Positions 1 to 9,620 of a DNA stretch of 64,000 nucleotides are shown piece by piece; position 1 is the first letter of the stretch, and every line of letters starts with the position of its first letter. The stretch is from Lachnospiraceae bacterium. Lineage in GTDB: Bacteria > Bacillota > Clostridia > Lachnospirales > Lachnospiraceae. The translations under genes and the position numbers were made by a program. Where the stretch lies: NCBI GenBank assembly GCA_017938145.1, contig JAGBCB010000014.1, positions 1-64,000 on the forward strand. The letters are read 5' to 3'. The notes beneath the pieces were generated by a model. That model ran no database searches and had not been told where the DNA came from. It saw only the letters and a program-made list of their open reading frames with translations.

Positions 1-49
1 AGTATAATCTTTAAATGTTGGCATGTCTTATTATATCACATAATAAGGC

Positions 50-88
50 AAAAGTGGAGAATGGCTGGTAACCTTCTCCACTTTTTTC
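50..88 (+). terminator. Intrinsic terminator for a gene left of the window
   Basis: An inverted repeat AAAAGTGGAGAA / TTCTCCACTTTT with a 12-base loop is followed by a T run on the plus strand. It would end a rightward transcript entering from outside the window, and may work in both directions because the stem is flanked by A on the other side. Confidence 0.6.
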
Positions 89-93
89 TTGAA

Positions 94-140
94 AAGAGGG
101 CATCCCTCAAGTCAATTCATGACTTTTGGGACACCCTCTT
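94..140 (-). terminator. Terminator of the sugar symporter gene
   Basis: A long interrupted hairpin (AAGAGGG at 94-100 pairs with CCCTCTT at 134-140, with inner AAGTC/GACTT pairing) lies about 30 bases past the symporter stop. On the minus strand it runs into TTTTC, so it fits termination of the leftward symporter transcript. Confidence 0.6.
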
Positions 141-172
141 GTAAATTCAACTATTTAATTATACACTAAGAA

Positions 173-1645
173 TTATTCAGCCTGAGCGTTTCTAGCATCT
201 AACTCTTCGTTCATCTGAGCAAGAGTCTTCTTGTCAAGGTTATAAATAAGACCAAGACCAACAAATAAGAAGATACCTGCTACTAAATAAAGAACACCAA
301 CTAAGCCACGAATCTGTAATGCATTTTCCCAAGCAATCTTGGTTACATCGATGAATTCTGCGCCTGTTTTAGGATCGATTGCATTGTTTACATAACCCAT
401 GGTACCCATGATAGCTACTGCAACTGCAGGACCAACACCCTGAGCAAGCTTACGGAAGAAGGAATGCAAGGAATAAACAACACCTTCCTCACGCTTACCG
501 GTCTTCCACTCATTGTAGTCGATAGCATCACCCATCATTGCCCAGGATACAGTAGAGTAAATACCCATACCAAGAGAACAGATGAGCTGACCAAGAATAT
601 AAACTATTAAATCAAGTCCGGTATTACCCTGAGAAACAGGAACAATTCCAAGAGGTGCTAATAAAAGAACTAACGCACCAATAACATAACAAACAGAACC
701 AACAAAAGAAAGTTCCTTCTTACCATACTTTGTTACCATCTTTCTCGCCAGAGGAGTAAATACAACAATCGGAATCATTGCAAACATAGAAACAAGACCG
801 GAAATTTTTGCATTCTGGAAGTAAATCTGGAAGGTAACATTAACAGCGGTAGTTGCACCCTGCATACCAATGAACATACCCATAGCTGCTAAAGTAGCAC
901 CAACAGCAGGACGGTTCTTACAGAAGTTCTTCATTGCTTCAATTACATTGAACTTTGGTTGGTCGTCATTTAACTTAACATCCTGTTCTACGCGGATTTC
1001 TGTATTCTTAATCATGAAGTGGAAGCAGATAAAGCCTAAAATACCCATGATAAATGCAGTAACAAAAACCATAATACCGTTTAAGGACTCATCTTCATTG
1101 AAAATAAGGAATGGTAAAATAACCATAGGTAACATATTACCTACCATACCACCGATGGAACGCCAAGCGGAAAGGGAAGCACGGTCAGCAGGTTCCTTGG
1201 AAATTAAGGATAACAAGGAACCATATGGAACGTTAGCTACAGTATAGAACGCATCCCAAATTACATAACCGGCAATAAAGATAATGAACTTAGCCCATAC
1301 CGGAGCCTGCGGAAGCGGGATAAAGCAACATGCACCACCGACAATAAGACCGATGGAACCAAACCAGATATACTGTAAAAACTTGTTACGCTTGTATGTA
1401 TGGCGGTCAGCATCTACCATGGAACCAATGATTGGGTCATTGATAGCATCCCAAACCTGAACCACAATCAGCATAAGGGAATACCATGCGCTCATACCCA
1501 TAACCTGAGTCCAGAACAGAGCCATTGTACCCTTTAATGCAAAACTCATGTTACAACCAAGGTCACCTGCTGCGTATGCAAGACAGTCACGCATACCAAA
1601 CTTACGGAAACCGTTGGCGTCTCTTTTTACTTCTTTCTTTGCCAT
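173..1645 (-). CDS. GPH-family (MelB/XynB-type) sugar:cation symporter
   Basis: A 490-residue polytopic membrane protein of the glycoside-pentoside-hexuronide:cation symporter family in the major facilitator superfamily, expected to import a glycoside, pentoside or small oligosaccharide with Na+ or H+. The N-terminal signature with DAINDPIIGSMVD, typical of GPH carriers (the Asp residues bind the cation in MelB), is clear, as is the second-half MMGDAIDYNEWKTGKR loop, also typical. I chose the ATG at 1645 (MAKKEV), not an in-frame ATG 15 bases earlier, because AGGAGG lies between them at correct spacing. It sits next to a GH2 glycosidase on the same strand but is separated from it by a terminator, so the two are probably separate units serving one sugar pathway. 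The substrate cannot be read from sequence. Confidence 0.88.
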   Translation of the reverse strand: MAKKEVKRDANGFRKFGMRDCLAYAAGDLGCNMSFALKGTMALFWTQVMGMSAWYSLMLIVVQVWDAINDPIIGSMVDADRHTYKRNKFLQYIWFGSIGLIVGGACCFIPLPQAPVWAKFIIFIAGYVIWDAFYTVANVPYGSLLSLISKEPADRASLSAWRSIGGMVGNMLPMVILPFLIFNEDESLNGIMVFVTAFIMGILGFICFHFMIKNTEIRVEQDVKLNDDQPKFNVIEAMKNFCKNRPAVGATLAAMGMFIGMQGATTAVNVTFQIYFQNAKISGLVSMFAMIPIVVFTPLARKMVTKYGKKELSFVGSVCYVIGALVLLLAPLGIVPVSQGNTGLDLIVYILGQLICSLGMGIYSTVSWAMMGDAIDYNEWKTGKREEGVVYSLHSFFRKLAQGVGPAVAVAIMGTMGYVNNAIDPKTGAEFIDVTKIAWENALQIRGLVGVLYLVAGIFLFVGLGLIYNLDKKTLAQMNEELDARNAQAE

Positions 1646-1702
1646 TGCAAAATCCTCCATAAATGTAATTTAATATGTACCTTCTCATACACATATCGTA
1701 AG

Positions 1703-1719
1703 AGCTTGTATACATTATA
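1703..1719 (-). promoter_or_regulatory. Symporter -10 box with overlapping GTATAC palindrome
   Basis: On the minus strand TATAAT (1714-1719) is immediately followed by ATGTATACAAG. The near-palindrome CTTGTATACATT (plus strand 1705-1716) resembles operators of GntR-type sugar regulators. Its placement just downstream of the -10 box would suit repression. I see no convincing -35 box. Confidence 0.35.
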
Positions 1720-1834
1720 ACTCATGTTTTATAAAAAAGCTAGTACTTTTTTGTTATTTTTCATGGGAAATCGATATTTTTTTTAGTATTTTTATTTATT
1801 TTTCACAAAAAATCGGCTTTTTTATTAACTTTGC

Positions 1835-1867
1835 AAAAAAGAGAGCTTGTATACAAGCTCTCTTTTT
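1835..1867 (-). terminator. Terminator of the GH2 gene, perfect palindrome
   Basis: A perfect 22-base palindrome (1841-1862) centred on GTATAC, flanked by A6 on the left and T5 on the right, sits about 30 bases after the GH2 stop. It can terminate in either direction. It contains the same 14-base string AGAGCTTGTATACA that occurs in the symporter promoter at 1701-1714. Confidence 0.65.
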
Positions 1868-1894
1868 GTTTATCACTTTATTGTAATAAATCAT

Positions 1895-4141
1895 CTATTT
1901 CTTTATTTTGTTCAGCTGTTCATTTAACGCCAGCAGTTGTTCCTTGGTTACATTGATATTGGCACTGCCGGCCATATTCATGGCGCGGAGCACGGTAAAT
2001 CCACCCACCATTTTCATCATGGCAGGAGTCAGTTCAAAGCCCATCACCTTTTTCTTTTCACCGTTAGCGCCCATAAACTGCTTCATGATTTCTCCGAATA
2101 ACTTTTCTCCTTCCGGATTGGCAATAATATCACCAATCTTATCATTTAAAGAAAAATATCCTTCCGGCGCAGTAATATCAAACCAATTCAATACTGCTCC
2201 TTCTATCTTTAAGCGGTACTTTTCATTAAACTTGTCCACCTTGTTGATAGTGCTTTCGTCGGTGCAATTGCCCGCCTTGGCAGTAAGGGTGGTTGTTCCC
2301 TTATTTGGTACGTCAAAATAGAAGAAATGCTCTGCACTTTCCTGAACGCCCAAGCTTTCACCATTGGCAAATAACTCTACGGACGGCAGGTTGGAATATA
2401 CGGTTACCTTGGTCACATCTTCAACACGGTCTACATAACGTTTGCCGCAAATGTGCACAAACGAATCATCCGCGGGGTCCACAAGCCAAGCCTTATATGC
2501 ATAGAAAGCATCCTTTTTATACTTTCTGTCGAAGGTCATAAGACCCTTATGGTTCTGACCGTTTTCGCCGCCTTCGTTTCTTCCGTCGGCGCCAAAGTCA
2601 AACATGTTCCACACATGGGTCGCCCACATATATTTTCTGGTGAATAACTGTTTAATCAGTTCTTCATGATAATATGCCTGGTACTCTTCGGTATAATCAC
2701 CCTGTTTAGGGTCGGAGGTGTGCCAGTTGAGGGCCTCGCAACCGTACTCGGAACAGCCAATCGGTTTATCCGGATGGGTCTTGTGGAATTCATCAAACCA
2801 AGGGCCGTTCATGGTAGTGTCGCCGCCGTACCAACCGAAGTAATGATTGTAGGAAACCGTATCCGGAATCTGTACGTAAGCTTCATTCATGTCGCACATG
2901 GAAACCACCGCCATGGTAGTAAGACGGGTTGGGTCCATCTCGTGGGCAAGGTCATTTAAGATATGATGGTTTTCCAATAAATTCACGGTAATGCCGCTGA
3001 TGGTAATTTCGTTGGAAAGTCCCCAAACCACAATACTCGGATGATTATAATTCTGGGTAATCAATTCCTTCATCTGGGAAATTGTATTTTCGCGGCCGCC
3101 CGGCATATGCTTGGAAATGTACGGGATTTCTGCCCAGATAACCAAGCCCCGCTCGTCACACAAATCGTAGAAATACTGGTCATGCTGATAGTGAGCCAGA
3201 CGAATGGTGGTTGCACCCATCTCGCAGATATAATCCATATCTTCCCTGTGGTGTTCCGGAAGCAGTGCGTTACCAAAGCCCCATCTGTCCTGATGGCGGG
3301 ATACACCGCGAAGCGGATAAGACTCACCGTTTAAAATAAAGCCTTCTTCCGGGTCCACCTTATAGGTACGGCAGCCGAACCGTGTGCTTACTTCGTCGAT
3401 TACCAGGTCTTTGTCCAACAGCTTAACCGTTGCGGTGTACAAATACGGGGCCTTGCGGCCATGCCATAAATGTACATTCTCAATAACCAGTTCGTCCTTA
3501 AAAACACCCGGAACGCCGGAGTATTTTGCCACTTCCTTACCCTCGGCATCGGTAATAATATATTCTAATTCCATGTCATAGCCCGGATTTACTACCGGTG
3601 CCTCAATGGTAACTTTTGCAGTTGTTCCCTCAATGGCAGGAGTTACCTTAATGCCCGGGCCACCGAAATTTTCCAATTCAAAATGGGAATTTGCCACCGC
3701 AATTAAATTCACGTTACGGTACAAACCGCCGTAGAAGGTAAAGTCCGCCATCTGCGGATATACGGTGTCGTTTTCGCTGTTATCCACCGCAATGGCAAGA
3801 ATATTCTTTTCCTTTAACGCCTTTGTGATATTAACACGCCAGGTAGAATAACCCCCATCGTGATGTGCTAATTTTTCTCCGTTCACATAGACATCGGCGG
3901 AGGAATTGGCACCGTTAATTTCCAGATAATACTGGGCAGCGACCGGCAGGTCCTTCTTCGCAATGTCTTTTACATAATAACAGGTTCCGCGGTGATAATC
4001 GTTGCCACCGTCCTGACCGTCTTTGGCGTTCCAACAATGAGGCAGCGTTACCTTTTCCCAAAACAACGGCATGCGCTTTGGAACCTCTGTCGCCTTTTTT
4101 GAAAACACCCACTTACTGTTTAAGCTGACTACTTCTCTCAT
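1895..4141 (-). CDS. Glycoside hydrolase family 2 (beta-galactosidase/beta-glucuronidase type)
   Basis: A 748-residue cytoplasmic glycosidase without a signal peptide. It has the GH2 order: N-terminal sugar-binding jelly roll (about 10-170), immunoglobulin-like domain (about 180-270) and TIM barrel (about 275-570). The acid/base glutamate is in WGLSNEIT (E378) and the nucleophile in SEYGCEAL (E465). The last 80 or so residues form an extra helical tail of unknown function ending NEQLNKIKK. I chose ATG 4141 (MREVV), which has AGAGG ten bases upstream; an in-frame ATG 51 bases earlier lacks a good site. It probably hydrolyses a beta-galactoside or beta-glucuronide brought in by the neighbouring symporter (inference); the specificity is not readable. 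Confidence 0.9.
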   Translation of the reverse strand: MREVVSLNSKWVFSKKATEVPKRMPLFWEKVTLPHCWNAKDGQDGGNDYHRGTCYYVKDIAKKDLPVAAQYYLEINGANSSADVYVNGEKLAHHDGGYSTWRVNITKALKEKNILAIAVDNSENDTVYPQMADFTFYGGLYRNVNLIAVANSHFELENFGGPGIKVTPAIEGTTAKVTIEAPVVNPGYDMELEYIITDAEGKEVAKYSGVPGVFKDELVIENVHLWHGRKAPYLYTATVKLLDKDLVIDEVSTRFGCRTYKVDPEEGFILNGESYPLRGVSRHQDRWGFGNALLPEHHREDMDYICEMGATTIRLAHYQHDQYFYDLCDERGLVIWAEIPYISKHMPGGRENTISQMKELITQNYNHPSIVVWGLSNEITISGITVNLLENHHILNDLAHEMDPTRLTTMAVVSMCDMNEAYVQIPDTVSYNHYFGWYGGDTTMNGPWFDEFHKTHPDKPIGCSEYGCEALNWHTSDPKQGDYTEEYQAYYHEELIKQLFTRKYMWATHVWNMFDFGADGRNEGGENGQNHKGLMTFDRKYKKDAFYAYKAWLVDPADDSFVHICGKRYVDRVEDVTKVTVYSNLPSVELFANGESLGVQESAEHFFYFDVPNKGTTTLTAKAGNCTDESTINKVDKFNEKYRLKIEGAVLNWFDITAPEGYFSLNDKIGDIIANPEGEKLFGEIMKQFMGANGEKKKVMGFELTPAMMKMVGGFTVLRAMNMAGSANINVTKEQLLALNEQLNKIKK

Positions 4142-4289
4142 GGTACAAATACCTCTCTTTTTCATAGATATGTTCATTATATCATGGAACATCCTGATTT
4201 ACGAGTGTAATTTCCATATTGTAGTTTATAATTATTTGTTAAAGTTAATAATTCTTTACCAAGGCTTTACTAAATCCGACATTCCCTCA

Positions 4290-4298
4290 TGATATAAT
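4290..4298 (+). promoter_or_regulatory. Extended -10 promoter of the P-type ATPase
   Basis: TGATATAAT is a full extended -10 element 47 bases before the start codon. No good -35 hexamer lies at 17 bases, which extended -10 promoters tolerate. Confidence 0.5.
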
Positions 4299-4344
4299 GA
4301 AAGGGTGCAAAAAATTATGTGAAATATAGAAAGGAGATAAAACC

Positions 4345-6981
4345 TTGAAATTCTATTGTGAAGAAGTTGAAAAGGTACTTAGTGAGACCAAAAGTTCTAA
4401 AGAAGGTCTTACCTCCTCTGAGGCTGCAAAGCGTTTAGGGGAAAACGGCAAAAACAAACTGGCCGAAGCAAAAAAAGATTCCTTACTGAAGCGTTTCTTT
4501 AATCAGATGACTGACCCGATGATTATCATCCTTCTGGTTGCGGCTGCCATCAGCGGTGTTCTTGCCGTGGCAGAGGGCGAAAGCTTCGCCGATGTTATCA
4601 TCATCCTTGCGGTTGTAATTATTAACGCCGTTCTTGGTGTTTACCAGGAAAGCAAAGCCGAAAAGGCCATTGAAGCCCTTCAGGAAATGTCTGCTGCTAC
4701 CTCCAAGGTATTACGTGATGGTAAAATCACCTCCGTCCGCAGTGAAGATTTAGTCGTTGGTGACATTGTTTTATTAGAAGCAGGTGACGCAGTTCCTGCC
4801 GACGGACGTCTCATCGAAAATGCCAGCTTAAAAATTGAAGAAGCTGCATTGACCGGTGAATCTGTTCCCGTTACCAAATTTATCGATTTAATTAACCTTA
4901 CCGATTCCGCAAAGGACATCCCTCTGGGTGACCGTAAGAACATGGTTTACATGGGCTCCACCGTTGTTTACGGCCGCGGCACTGCAGTCATTACCGCCAC
5001 CGGTATGGATACCGAAATGGGTAAGATTGCAGACGCTTTGGCAAATGCAGAAGAAGGACAAACCCCTCTTCAGTTAAAGCTTTCCCAGTTATCCAGGATT
5101 CTCACCTGGTTGGTACTTGGTATCTGCGTTATCATTTTTGCGGTTCAGATTATCCGCGCCGGCGGTTTTGGTTTTGAAACCATCATCAATTCTTTCATGG
5201 TTGCCGTTTCCTTAGCAGTTGCTGCTATTCCGGAAGGCTTAGCCGCGGTAGTTACCGTGGTTCTTTCCATCGGTGTTACCAACATGTCCAAGCGTAACGC
5301 AATTATCCGCCGCCTCACCGCAGTAGAAACACTCGGCTGTGCCCAGATTATCTGCTCCGATAAGACCGGTACCCTCACACAGAACAAGATGACCGTAGTG
5401 GACTGCTTCTGTGAAGATGAAAAGCATCTGGCTGCCGCCATGGCACTTTGCTGTGACGCTGAGCTTGACAAAGACGGCACCGTTACCGGTGAACCTACCG
5501 AGGCTGCCCTAGTTGTTTGGGCTCACAAGTTAGAGCTTCCAAAGTATGATTTAAAGGCTGACTTCCCAAGAAGCGGCGAAGCACCTTTCGACTCCGGCAG
5601 AAAGATGATGTCCACCGTCCACCGCAAGGGTAACGACTTCATCCAGTACACCAAGGGTGCTCCGGACGTTGTCTTAGACCGTTGTTCCCACTACCTTAAG
5701 GATGGTAAGTCGGTTCCTATGACCAAGGAATACCGTGAAGAAATCTTAAAGGCTAATAAAGCAATGGCAGACAGAGCCCTCCGTGTTCTTGCCTGCGCAG
5801 AACGCGAATACACTACAGAACCTGCTTCCTATGAAGCAGACGACCTGGAAAAAGACCTTTGCTTTACCGGCCTTTCCGGCATGATTGACCCGGTTCGTCC
5901 GGAGGTTCAGGCTGCTATTACCGAATGTAAGAGCGCCGGAATCCGTGCCATCATGATTACCGGTGACCATATCGATACCGCTATGGCAATCGCAAGAGAG
6001 CTTGGTATCTTAACAGAAGAAAAGAAGGCAATTACAGGCTCCATGTTAAACGACATGAGCGATGCAGAATTTGCTAAGGAATTAGAAAACATCTCCGTAT
6101 ACGCCCGTGTGCAGCCGGAACACAAGACACGTATCGTAAACGCATGGCGTGCTGCTGGTTATGTAACAGCCATGACCGGTGACGGAGTCAACGATGCTCC
6201 ATCCATCAAGTCCGCAGACATCGGTGTTGGTATGGGTATCACCGGTACCGACGTTACCAAGAACGTTGCCGACATGGTTCTTACCGACGACAACTTTGCT
6301 ACCATCGTTGGTGCGGTGGAAGAAGGACGTCGTATTTACGACAACATCCGTAAGGCAATCCAGTTCCTGCTTGGTTCCAACATGAGTGAGGTTATCAGTA
6401 TTTTCGTGGCAACCCTCATGGGCTTCACCATTTTAAAACCGGTTCATCTTCTTTGGATTAACCTGGTTACCGACTGCTTCCCTGCTCTCGCACTTGGTAT
6501 GGAAAAGGCGGAGCCGGACATCATGCAGCGTAAACCTCGTGATGCCAAGGCTGGAGTATTTGCCGGCGGCATGGGATTTGACGTAGCTTACCAGGGGCTT
6601 ATGGTAGCTGTTCTGGTGCTTGCTTCCTTCTTCCTCGGGCACTTCATGGAAACAAGAAACTTTGAAATTACCAACAATGCCCATGGTACTACCATGGCGT
6701 TCCTTACCATGTCTATGGCAGAAATCTTCCACAGCTTCAATATGCGCTCCCAGAGAGGCAGCATCTTCAAGCTGAAGGGCCAGAACATGATTCTCTTAAT
6801 CGCAGCAGTCGGTACTTTAATTGCTACCACTCTGGTTTGCGAAGTTGAGGTACTTGCAAACGCATTCCAGTTTACCAGCGTAAGCTTAGAAGAATACCTG
6901 GTTGCCATCGGACTTGGCGTACTGGTAATTCCTATCGTAGAACTTGTAAAGTTTATTCAGAGAAAGACAAGCAAGCAGTAA
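4345..6981 (+). CDS. Calcium-transporting P-type ATPase (P2-type)
   Basis: An 878-residue cation pump. Visible in order are the actuator TGES motif, membrane segment 4 with PEGLAAVVT, the phosphorylation motif DKTGTLT (Asp339), the KGAPDVVLDRC nucleotide-binding segment, the TGDGVNDAPSIKSADIG hinge, and membrane segment 6 with NLVTDCFPAL. The PEGL and N..TD..P pattern is typical of SERCA/PMCA-like calcium pumps such as Listeria LMCA1, so export of Ca2+ from the cytoplasm is the best guess; Mn2+ is possible. It starts with TTG, supported by AAGGAG at 4331-4336. It is monocistronic, divergent from GH2 and convergent with the hydrolase gene. Confidence 0.9.
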   Translation: MKFYCEEVEKVLSETKSSKEGLTSSEAAKRLGENGKNKLAEAKKDSLLKRFFNQMTDPMIIILLVAAAISGVLAVAEGESFADVIIILAVVIINAVLGVYQESKAEKAIEALQEMSAATSKVLRDGKITSVRSEDLVVGDIVLLEAGDAVPADGRLIENASLKIEEAALTGESVPVTKFIDLINLTDSAKDIPLGDRKNMVYMGSTVVYGRGTAVITATGMDTEMGKIADALANAEEGQTPLQLKLSQLSRILTWLVLGICVIIFAVQIIRAGGFGFETIINSFMVAVSLAVAAIPEGLAAVVTVVLSIGVTNMSKRNAIIRRLTAVETLGCAQIICSDKTGTLTQNKMTVVDCFCEDEKHLAAAMALCCDAELDKDGTVTGEPTEAALVVWAHKLELPKYDLKADFPRSGEAPFDSGRKMMSTVHRKGNDFIQYTKGAPDVVLDRCSHYLKDGKSVPMTKEYREEILKANKAMADRALRVLACAEREYTTEPASYEADDLEKDLCFTGLSGMIDPVRPEVQAAITECKSAGIRAIMITGDHIDTAMAIARELGILTEEKKAITGSMLNDMSDAEFAKELENISVYARVQPEHKTRIVNAWRAAGYVTAMTGDGVNDAPSIKSADIGVGMGITGTDVTKNVADMVLTDDNFATIVGAVEEGRRIYDNIRKAIQFLLGSNMSEVISIFVATLMGFTILKPVHLLWINLVTDCFPALALGMEKAEPDIMQRKPRDAKAGVFAGGMGFDVAYQGLMVAVLVLASFFLGHFMETRNFEITNNAHGTTMAFLTMSMAEIFHSFNMRSQRGSIFKLKGQNMILLIAAVGTLIATTLVCEVEVLANAFQFTSVSLEEYLVAIGLGVLVIPIVELVKFIQRKTSKQ

Positions 6982-6989
6982 TTTATTCG

Positions 6990-7143
6990 CAAAAGAAAAG
7001 GAAGTTCATTCTGTAAATAAATAAATAAAAAGAGAACAGCCACTTGTTCCTTGCATCGCCCATTATCGGGAGAGCCGATGCGCCGGAACAAGTGGCTGTT
7101 CTCTTTTGCTATATATTTTTTTCTTGAACTTCCTTTTCTTTTG
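6990..7143. terminator. Nested long inverted repeat, bidirectional terminator
   Basis: The outer arms are a perfect 19-base inverted repeat (6990-7008 and 7125-7143). Inside is a second perfect stem of about 23 bases (7027-7049 with 7085-7107) with A4 before and T4 after, then a small GCATCG/CGATGC hairpin. It fills the gap between convergent ATPase and hydrolase genes and can terminate both. The double nesting is larger than a usual terminator. Confidence 0.7.
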
Positions 7144-7207
7144 AGCCAAGGTTATTGCTTGCGCAAGGTTTGTCTGCACGAAGCTTCACAATTATGTACC
7201 TAATTTC

Positions 7208-8167
7208 TTACGCCACCGGTTTTACCGCAAACGTCTTCTCGAAAAATTCTACCATGGCACTCTGGTACTTCTCCGGCTCCAAACACCAGCTAAGACCATG
7301 TCCGACACCTTTTACACGCACAAACTTCTTATCTTCGGAAGCACATGCTTCGTAGCATTTTTCGCTCATCCAAAACGGCACGAAATCGTCACCGTCGTTG
7401 TGAACAAACAGTACCGGAAGCTTACAGTTTTTCATGCTTTCATATGCGGAGGCTTCTTCCAAATTAAACTTGCCGAACCATTTAGCTCCCAATCTTGCCA
7501 AAGGATACATAAGCGTTGACGGAAGCTTCATACTGTCCATTACAGCACACAAAATTTCTTTTGGAGAAGAAAAACCACAGTCGGTTAAAATGCCTTTTAC
7601 ATTGTCCGGCAAGCCTGCATCTGCTGCCATCATAACAGTGGCCGCTCCCATGGAAATACCGAACAAATTAATTTTTACATCCCCGCCAAAGCGGTTTACG
7701 GCATATTCTACCCAGGACTTGCAGTCGCGGCGTTCCATAATACCAAAGGTTATGGTTTTGCCTTCGCTCATGCCCTGGGAACGTTGATTTACCAAAAGCA
7801 GATTGATGCCGTTCTTTTTGGAATAGGAATAAATTCCGTTGCCATCACGGTAAATATTGCCCTTGTAGCCGTGGAAGAAAATAACCAGCGGCGCACCGTC
7901 CTGTCGGTGATAATACCGTCCGTAAAGCTTTTTTCCGTCTACGGAGGTAATGTCCACAAGTTCGTATTCTTTAGCCTCCACCACGTTACGGATACCATGC
8001 TCGATAACTTCGCGAAACGCCTCATAAGCCGGTCCCTTTGGCATATGCCGTTGCACATCATCTTCCGGATAAGTTTCCCGGTATTCACCAAAGCAGATAC
8101 GGTAAATTACATATACGCTTATCAAAAACAAAATCAGCAATATAATCGCCGACACTACAATTATCAT
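7208..8167 (-). CDS. Membrane-anchored alpha/beta hydrolase
   Basis: A 319-residue protein with one N-terminal hydrophobic segment (residues 1-22) followed by an alpha/beta-hydrolase domain. It shows the oxyanion HGYKGN loop (H99-G100), the nucleophile elbow GISMGA (Ser172), an acid-loop HNDGDDFVPF and a late GVGHGLSW histidine. This resembles the YqkD/BAAT-like serine esterases and peptidase-like hydrolases. Its start has AGGAG eight bases upstream and lies 24 bases after the GH43 stop, so the two are probably cotranscribed. Removal of acyl decorations from glycans is plausible from that context, but the substrate is not known. Confidence 0.8.
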   Translation of the reverse strand: MIIVVSAIILLILFLISVYVIYRICFGEYRETYPEDDVQRHMPKGPAYEAFREVIEHGIRNVVEAKEYELVDITSVDGKKLYGRYYHRQDGAPLVIFFHGYKGNIYRDGNGIYSYSKKNGINLLLVNQRSQGMSEGKTITFGIMERRDCKSWVEYAVNRFGGDVKINLFGISMGAATVMMAADAGLPDNVKGILTDCGFSSPKEILCAVMDSMKLPSTLMYPLARLGAKWFGKFNLEEASAYESMKNCKLPVLFVHNDGDDFVPFWMSEKCYEACASEDKKFVRVKGVGHGLSWCLEPEKYQSAMVEFFEKTFAVKPVA

Positions 8168-8191
8168 GTCTGTTCTCCTATGTTGTCCCGT

Positions 8192-9553
8192 TTATTTCAT
8201 AAATACAAAGTTCTTTAACTCAAACAAGGTTCTTCCTTCAAAATAACCGGACATCCAGCCGATATCCTTAGCACCGTAACCGGTAGTCACTTTAAAAAAT
8301 ACGGAATGACGTCCGGTAACATTCTTTACCACGGTCTTTACCACACCGTTATCCCTGCCGATGGTACAGGTTCCGATTTCTTCCCCATCTTCCCCGTCGA
8401 TTAAAATGTGCAGGGTAGCGTCGCAGCCCATGCCATTGATTTCTGCGGCAAATTCCATAGTCTTGCTGGAATCATCATCACCAAAATCAAAATATTTATA
8501 TCCCATGATACTGCCATCCTTAATATTGGTCAGTACACGCTCAAATACATTCTTTTCTGTTACATACGGACCGTTCTTTAATACACAGGCAATTTCTGCC
8601 GGTGTAATACGGTACGGAAGCAGGGAGTCCTCAAAACCAAGGGAAGTCATTTCCACCGTTGGAATGGTACCATCCGGTAAAATCTCGATTTTTTCCACAC
8701 AGCCCCGTCTGGACATAATGCTGTTATTGGTCATACGGTGATAGAAAATATACCACTGACCGTTGATACAGCAAATGGAACCATGGTCGTTACCGCCCGG
8801 ATAGTCCACGCCGTTATCAATAATATAGCCCCGGTACTTGAACGGACCCGTTGGGGACTTAGAGGTAGCATAAGCCAGTCTGCTGCCTCTCTTTGGAGAA
8901 TAAATCATATAGTAGGTATCTCCCACCTTACGAGGAGATGCCGCCTCAAAGAAGAAGCTGTTTTCTTCCACGAAACCGTCTTCTTCTCTCTTTTCAATCG
9001 GAATAAAATGCTCGATGCAGGTACCGTCCAGCACTTCATACATGTTGTCGCCGTTGATTTCCGCAAGGAAAGAACGCTCGAAACCGCAATAAATGTACAC
9101 TCTGCCGTCGTCATCCACTAATACCCCCGGGTCGATAAACCAGCCGTTACAGCAGATTTCATCGGAGATTGTGTACTTATACGGTGCAATCAGCTTAAAC
9201 GGACCTTCCGGACGGTCACTGACTGCCACACAGCCCTTGGCATTTACAATATAGGCAAACAGATAATACTTACCGTCTTTTTCCACCACATCCGGTGCAT
9301 ACAGATGGCAGCGCTCATCGGTCCAATCGGTATCGGAGGCATGGTCACGGTCTGCTCTGGTATGGAAAATGTCACCATGGCAAGTCCAGTCGTTTAAATT
9401 ATTTACCGGTGCGCTCCAGCACTTTAATACATAGTCACAAAAATGGTCGGAACCTGCCTCATCATGAGAACCGTACACATACACACGGTCTCCGAATACT
9501 CTTGGTTCTCCGTCCGGGATATACTCCCAAAACGGCAGATATGGGTTTGCCAT
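8192..9553 (-). CDS. Glycoside hydrolase family 43 with C-terminal CBM6-like domain
   Basis: A 453-residue protein with no signal peptide. It has the five-bladed propeller pattern of GH43: a first-blade segment PDGEPRVFGDRVYVYGSHD, APDVVEKDGKYYLF in the second, and EAASPRKVGDTYYMIY carrying the likely acid glutamate. Residues from about 320 on look like a family 6 carbohydrate-binding jelly roll (GMGCDATLHILID, GYGAKDIGWMSGYF). GH43 enzymes act on arabinosides and xylosides; this one should be an intracellular arabinofuranosidase or xylosidase, and xylB lies in the same window. AAGGAGG precedes the ATG. The gene leads a two-gene unit with the downstream hydrolase. Confidence 0.88.
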   Translation of the reverse strand: MANPYLPFWEYIPDGEPRVFGDRVYVYGSHDEAGSDHFCDYVLKCWSAPVNNLNDWTCHGDIFHTRADRDHASDTDWTDERCHLYAPDVVEKDGKYYLFAYIVNAKGCVAVSDRPEGPFKLIAPYKYTISDEICCNGWFIDPGVLVDDDGRVYIYCGFERSFLAEINGDNMYEVLDGTCIEHFIPIEKREEDGFVEENSFFFEAASPRKVGDTYYMIYSPKRGSRLAYATSKSPTGPFKYRGYIIDNGVDYPGGNDHGSICCINGQWYIFYHRMTNNSIMSRRGCVEKIEILPDGTIPTVEMTSLGFEDSLLPYRITPAEIACVLKNGPYVTEKNVFERVLTNIKDGSIMGYKYFDFGDDDSSKTMEFAAEINGMGCDATLHILIDGEDGEEIGTCTIGRDNGVVKTVVKNVTGRHSVFFKVTTGYGAKDIGWMSGYFEGRTLFELKNFVFMK

Positions 9554-9620
9554 AATGAATCCTCCTTAGAATTAATTTTCTTCTTTTGACGCTATCCTGC
9601 TCACGTCTTCCTTAAGAAAC

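Noticed and set aside
2293..3581. Multiple plus-strand frames opposite the GH2 gene
   Set aside because: Short antisense frames inside a well-supported enzyme gene.
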